Assembly: GCF_029962485.1 (NCBI RefSeq)
Contig: NZ_CP073638.1
Coordinates: forward strand, 558,001 to 622,000
DNA from: Burkholderia cepacia
Lineage (GTDB): Bacteria > Pseudomonadota > Gammaproteobacteria > Burkholderiales > Burkholderiaceae
Direction of reading: 5' to 3'
Length of the DNA stretch: 64,000 nucleotides
In this document: positions 60,770 through 64,000 of the stretch, piece by piece
How the letters are laid out: each line of letters opens with the position of its first letter
Numbering within the stretch: position 1 is the first letter of the stretch
Program-made: the position numbers and the translations under genes
The notes under the pieces: generated by a model
Databases searched by the model: none
The model's input: the letters and a program-made list of their open reading frames with translations, nothing else
Told to the model about the DNA's origin: nothing

Positions 60770-62578
60770 ATGCCACAACTTCAAAAAGCAAACCTCGGAG
60801 TCGCACCTAGTGGTGCGGGTGGGGATGATCAGCGCACTGCAAACATGCGGTTCAATGCCAATGTCGACGTCTTGTCTGCCTGTGTTGCGCTTGGCTACGC
60901 AATTCTCAACGACAACACCACGCTTCAACCGAGTCAGGTAGGAGCCCGATTCGGTTTGAACATGGGTGGCGGCGGGAAGGTCGTCAAGTTTCCGCTTGCC
61001 TCGTCCGTGTCTTTGAACGCTTGCATTCATTGCTTCAACGTTGGCCCGCCGGTGGCGATTGGTTTTCAGGGCAGTGACGGATCGCCAATCAAACTGCTTA
61101 ACACTGGAGATTGGGCGACATACGTTGCAGACGGCGGCACCTACTGGCATGTGGCGGAGCGCGGAAAAATGCTCTGGGACGAAGCCGTTGGCGGCAATCT
61201 CACTGTTGGCGGTTCTCTGTCTGTCGCCGGGGGTGTCGCAGGTAACGTCGCAGCGAGTGGCAAAGTTGGGGGCTTCAACGGTGCGAATATTCTGCTTAAC
61301 GGCTCGGGGGAACTGGGGAATATCGGCTGGGCGTCGAGTGGCTTGGGTGTGGTTCAGGGGGGGTATGCAGAAGGAATCTTTTTCTCAAACCTTGCGCCGA
61401 TCACGTCGGGAAACTATGTGTTGGATTACGCCGATTTGATTCCCTGCGCCCCACGATTGGCGTTGAACCTGTCTGCGGAGCTTAATGCTCAAGGCATGAC
61501 CCAGGGCCAAGCGCGGATCAAGATTGAGGCGCTAGATGCATCTAAGTCGATGTTGTCGGAATTGGGATCGATTGCGGTGTCAGCAGGTACAGGCGGATGG
61601 CAATACCGTAGCGTAACGGTTACAACTCCGGACAATACCGCGTACATCCGTGTCGCTAGAATTGCAGACTTCGCCCCCCGTGCGCCTGCATACAGTTGCA
61701 GCATACGAAGGATCAAGGTTGAAAACGGATACGCAGCATCGCTGTACTCTCAAGAGGCGAGCATCGCCTATCTTGCAGGCGCGCCGGTGTTTTCCGGGGT
61801 TCCAAAGTTCGGCTCGTATGCGCCGTGGCACAGTGGGAACTTGGATCTAGCTAATTTCGCGGCCCTGGCGTCTAACCAAACGTTCACAGGCACGAACACA
61901 TTTCAGAAATCCATAGTTTCGAGCTTCACACCCGCTGACTATAGTTCGTTGTTTTACGCATCAAAGATCACGGGGTATGCGTTTAATGATTGGAACAAGT
62001 CGTCAGCCGTGGTTCTGGTCGAGTGTGGTAACAACGGATCAGCGTACCAACTTCTGCGCGCACAAAAAGCTGGAGAGCGAGACCTATTCGCGCTGTCCGC
62101 TTATGCGGGTGGGTCTTCTACGAGCGTACCCTCGGTAGCGTTCACATTCTCTAGGACGATTAACGCCTTTCAGTTCTGGGACGGCGGCAATGCGACGTTC
62201 ACCGGCAGCTTGTCGCAGGGTTCCGACTACCGGATCAAGACGTCTGTAGAAGATATCGATGCCTCAGTGGCATACGAGGGTGTGCGCCGCTTGCGCTTTG
62301 TTGACTACCTGAAAACTACCAACGTCGGAGAGGGCGCAAATCGCAGGATCGCGGGCGTGATTGCGCACGAGGCTCAGGGGGTGTTCGCGAACGTTGTCAA
62401 TGGTGAAAAGGACGCCGTCGAGGATGATGGACGATTGAAGCTCCAGACAGTGGACTACACGGGGCTTGGCATCTACATCGGCGCGGCTGTGCAGCACATG
62501 GCGACATTGATTGAATCCCTCAAGGCGGACGTCGTGAAGCTCCGTGCCGAGGTGGCGATTCTCAAGGGGAGTAGATAG
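60770..62578 (+). CDS. Tail fibre-like protein with S74 intramolecular chaperone
   Basis: 602 residues. The N-terminal 130 residues (GDDQRTANMRFNANVDVLSACVALGYA) look like a structural attachment part. A Gly/Ser-rich shaft (NLTVGGSLSVAGGVAGNVAASGKV) and beta-rich region follow. The C-terminus (about 485-602) is a peptidase S74 chaperone: Ser-Asp in SDYRIK, VRRLRFVDYL, GVIAHEAQG, then a coiled coil ending AEVAILKGSR. The chaperone trimerises the fibre and cuts itself off. Its codon use is less GC-rich than the flanking tail genes, suggesting later insertion. Confidence 0.85.
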   Translation: MPQLQKANLGVAPSGAGGDDQRTANMRFNANVDVLSACVALGYAILNDNTTLQPSQVGARFGLNMGGGGKVVKFPLASSVSLNACIHCFNVGPPVAIGFQGSDGSPIKLLNTGDWATYVADGGTYWHVAERGKMLWDEAVGGNLTVGGSLSVAGGVAGNVAASGKVGGFNGANILLNGSGELGNIGWASSGLGVVQGGYAEGIFFSNLAPITSGNYVLDYADLIPCAPRLALNLSAELNAQGMTQGQARIKIEALDASKSMLSELGSIAVSAGTGGWQYRSVTVTTPDNTAYIRVARIADFAPRAPAYSCSIRRIKVENGYAASLYSQEASIAYLAGAPVFSGVPKFGSYAPWHSGNLDLANFAALASNQTFTGTNTFQKSIVSSFTPADYSSLFYASKITGYAFNDWNKSSAVVLVECGNNGSAYQLLRAQKAGERDLFALSAYAGGSSTSVPSVAFTFSRTINAFQFWDGGNATFTGSLSQGSDYRIKTSVEDIDASVAYEGVRRLRFVDYLKTTNVGEGANRRIAGVIAHEAQGVFANVVNGEKDAVEDDGRLKLQTVDYTGLGIYIGAAVQHMATLIESLKADVVKLRAEVAILKGSR

Positions 62579-62582
62579 CGTT

Positions 62583-63266
62583 ATGCCTATTGCGGCGGAT
62601 GTACAGCAACTGGAGCCGGGGCGTCGTATCGAGCTGTTCGAGGTCGACTGCACGGAGATCGGCGGTGACGCGTTGCGCTTTCACGGGCATCTGCAGTCGA
62701 CGTCGATCGTGTGGCAGGGCCTTGAATACAAGCCGTGGTCGATCCAGGCGGCAGGCTTCGAGCGGACATCGGCCGCTCGGCAGCCGGCGCCGACGCTGAC
62801 GGTGGGCGACATAAACGGCACGATCACCGCGCTGTGCGTTGCGCTCGATGATCTTGTCGGCGCGAAGGTGTACCGCCGGCGCACGCTGGCGAAGTACCTC
62901 GACGCGGTGAATTTTCCGGACGGCAACCCGACCGCGGACCCGAATGAGCAATGGCCGCCTGAGCAGTGGCGAATCGAGCAGAAGAGCGACGAGCAGCCCG
63001 GCGTGCAGGTGGAATTCACGCTGTCGTCGCCCCTTGACTTCGGTGGGCAGCAGGTGCCCGCGCGCCAGATCGTCGGCACGTGCCAGTGGCGCTATCGCGG
63101 ACCCGAATGCGGCTATGCCGGCATGGTGTACTTCGGCAAGAACGACAGGCCGGTGAGCGATCCGGCGCTCGATCGCTGTAGCCAGAAAGTCAGCGGATGC
63201 GAATGCCGGTACGGCGTGAACAACCCGCTGCCGCACGGCGGCTTTTTGTGCGACACGCTCGCCTAG
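62583..63266 (+). CDS. Minor tail protein L
   Basis: 227 residues starting MPIAADVQQLEPGRRIELFEVDC at 62583, the classic gpL start. C-terminal cysteines in GTCQWRYRGPECGY, then CSQKVSGCECRYG match the four-cysteine [4Fe-4S]-cluster-type site described for lambda gpL. It is part of the tail tip next to gpM, gpK and gpI. Confidence 0.95.
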   Translation: MPIAADVQQLEPGRRIELFEVDCTEIGGDALRFHGHLQSTSIVWQGLEYKPWSIQAAGFERTSAARQPAPTLTVGDINGTITALCVALDDLVGAKVYRRRTLAKYLDAVNFPDGNPTADPNEQWPPEQWRIEQKSDEQPGVQVEFTLSSPLDFGGQQVPARQIVGTCQWRYRGPECGYAGMVYFGKNDRPVSDPALDRCSQKVSGCECRYGVNNPLPHGGFLCDTLA

Positions 63267-63292
63267 ACCGCCGATCAACCTCTCTTTATGGA

Positions 63293-63315
63293 CCCGCCAC
63301 TCGGCGGGTTTTTTT
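63293..63315 (+). terminator. T-tailed hairpin abutting gpK-like start
   Basis: CCCGCC (63293-63298) pairs with GGCGGG (63303-63308) around a 4-nt loop, followed by seven Ts (63309-63315). The next base begins the ATG of the gpK-like gene, so the hairpin's 3' arm sits where its ribosome site should be. Confidence 0.75.
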
Positions 63316-64000
63316 ATGGACGAACGAATCAAGCAGGCGATCGCGGAGCACGCGCTCGCCGAGTACCCGCGTGAGTGCTGCGGGTTGATCGTAGAAGCCG
63401 CTTCGGGAGACCTGTATGTGCCAGGGCGGAATGTCGCTGCGGTGCCGACCGAGCGATTCGGGCTGGCGGCAGAGGATTACGCGGATGCGGAGGACATGGG
63501 CGAAATCGTCGCGATGGTGCACTCGCATCCAAACGGGACGGCGCAGCCGAGCATGGGTGATCGCGCGATGTGTGAGCGCGCCGGCATCCCGCGGTGGGTG
63601 ATCGTCTCGCTCGGCGTGCAGGCCGACGGTGCGATTGGCATCGACAACTGGTGTGAGTTTGGGCCGAGCGGCTACGTTGCGCCGCTTTATGGTCGGGAAT
63701 ACGTGCACGGCGTGCTCGATTGCTACTCGCTGGTGCGTGACTGGTATCTCGCCGAGCGCGGGATCGCGCTGCCTGATTTCGAGCGCAAGGATGGGTGGTG
63801 GGCCGATGGGTATTCGAACCTGTATATCGCGCACTACCAGGACGCGGGCTTTCTCGATATGGGGCGCGACGCGCAGCTGGAGCCGGGCGATGTGCTGCTG
63901 ATGCAGGTCCGAAGCAAAAACGGCGTACCGAATCACTCCGGCGTGTATCTGGGTGACGGCATGTTCGCGCATCACATGTACGGACGACTGTCGTGCCGCG
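63316..64000 (+). CDS. Tail assembly protein K (JAMM + NlpC/P60 peptidase), 3' partial
   Basis: 228 residues visible before the window ends. The N-terminal JAMM domain has ECCGLIVE and MVHSHPNGTAQPSMGD (HxHx7Sx2D zinc motif complete). The C-terminal NlpC/P60 (C40) domain starts YVHGVLDCYSLVRDWY, where the Cys is the nucleophile, and reaches NHSGVYLGDG with the catalytic His. This two-domain layout is that of lambda gpK. It may aid tail tip maturation and cell-wall opening. The ATG directly follows a T run. Confidence 0.93.
   Translation, partial: MDERIKQAIAEHALAEYPRECCGLIVEAASGDLYVPGRNVAAVPTERFGLAAEDYADAEDMGEIVAMVHSHPNGTAQPSMGDRAMCERAGIPRWVIVSLGVQADGAIGIDNWCEFGPSGYVAPLYGREYVHGVLDCYSLVRDWYLAERGIALPDFERKDGWWADGYSNLYIAHYQDAGFLDMGRDAQLEPGDVLLMQVRSKNGVPNHSGVYLGDGMFAHHMYGRLSCR

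Overview
The base composition (strongly GC-rich, with GC at third codon positions) and the gene families present (Burkholderia-type porins, a Collagen_mid surface lipoprotein, DUF1302/DUF1329, a phi1026b/phiE125-like siphophage order) point to a chromosome of Burkholderia, most likely the cepacia complex. No rRNA or tRNA gene was seen. All family names come from reading motifs and recalling families; no search was run.

Host part, 1-33.6 kb. The left edge holds the end of a phosphoesterase, a porin, an HU-like protein and a DUF1254/DUF1214 protein. Positions 5.07-15.9 kb form a catabolic island. On the minus strand are the three lower meta-cleavage enzymes (hydratase, acetaldehyde dehydrogenase, 4-hydroxy-2-oxovalerate aldolase) behind a DUF1302/DUF1329 outer-membrane pair. 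On the plus strand are a C-C bond hydrolase, a short-chain dehydrogenase, both electron transfer flavoprotein subunits and a hexapeptide-repeat protein. No ring-cleavage dioxygenase is present. Next come a second porin, a YczE-like membrane protein, an amidohydrolase of the adenine deaminase family with altered motifs, and its divergent LysR regulator. Then follow a DUF1326/DUF2182 pair, a cupin, a lipoprotein with 27 GTSSS repeats, an Lrp/LysE pair, and an esterase with a TetR regulator. A lower-GC islet at 28.9-30.0 kb carries two coupled genes, one with the signature of a nucleic-acid deaminase toxin. btuB with an upstream cobalamin riboswitch ends the host part.

Prophage, 33.6 kb to beyond 64 kb. 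A tyrosine integrase starts right after the riboswitch. A leftward operon of about 15 tightly coupled genes (35.1-41.9 kb) contains a PRTRC cassette: ThiF (E1-like), A (JAMM peptidase), B (E2-like), C (ubiquitin-like, with a long C-terminal extension), E and F. PRTRC D and ParB were not seen. Together these genes look like a ubiquitin-type conjugation pathway in a temperate phage. A repressor/Cro pair at 42.3-43.1 kb is flanked by operator-like sites; near-identical sites also lie in front of the PRTRC operon, so both may share lysogenic control.

The rightward genes are a CII-like regulator, DnaB helicase, a winged-helix replication protein, a putative antiterminator, an HNH nuclease, P27-type terminase, and HK97-type portal, protease and capsid. 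Connectors, tail tube, a tail chaperone pair with a -1 frameshift site, tape measure and tail tip genes follow. An S74-chaperone fibre gene sits unusually between the M-like and L-like genes. Lysis genes, the central fibre (J) and the right attachment site lie outside the window.
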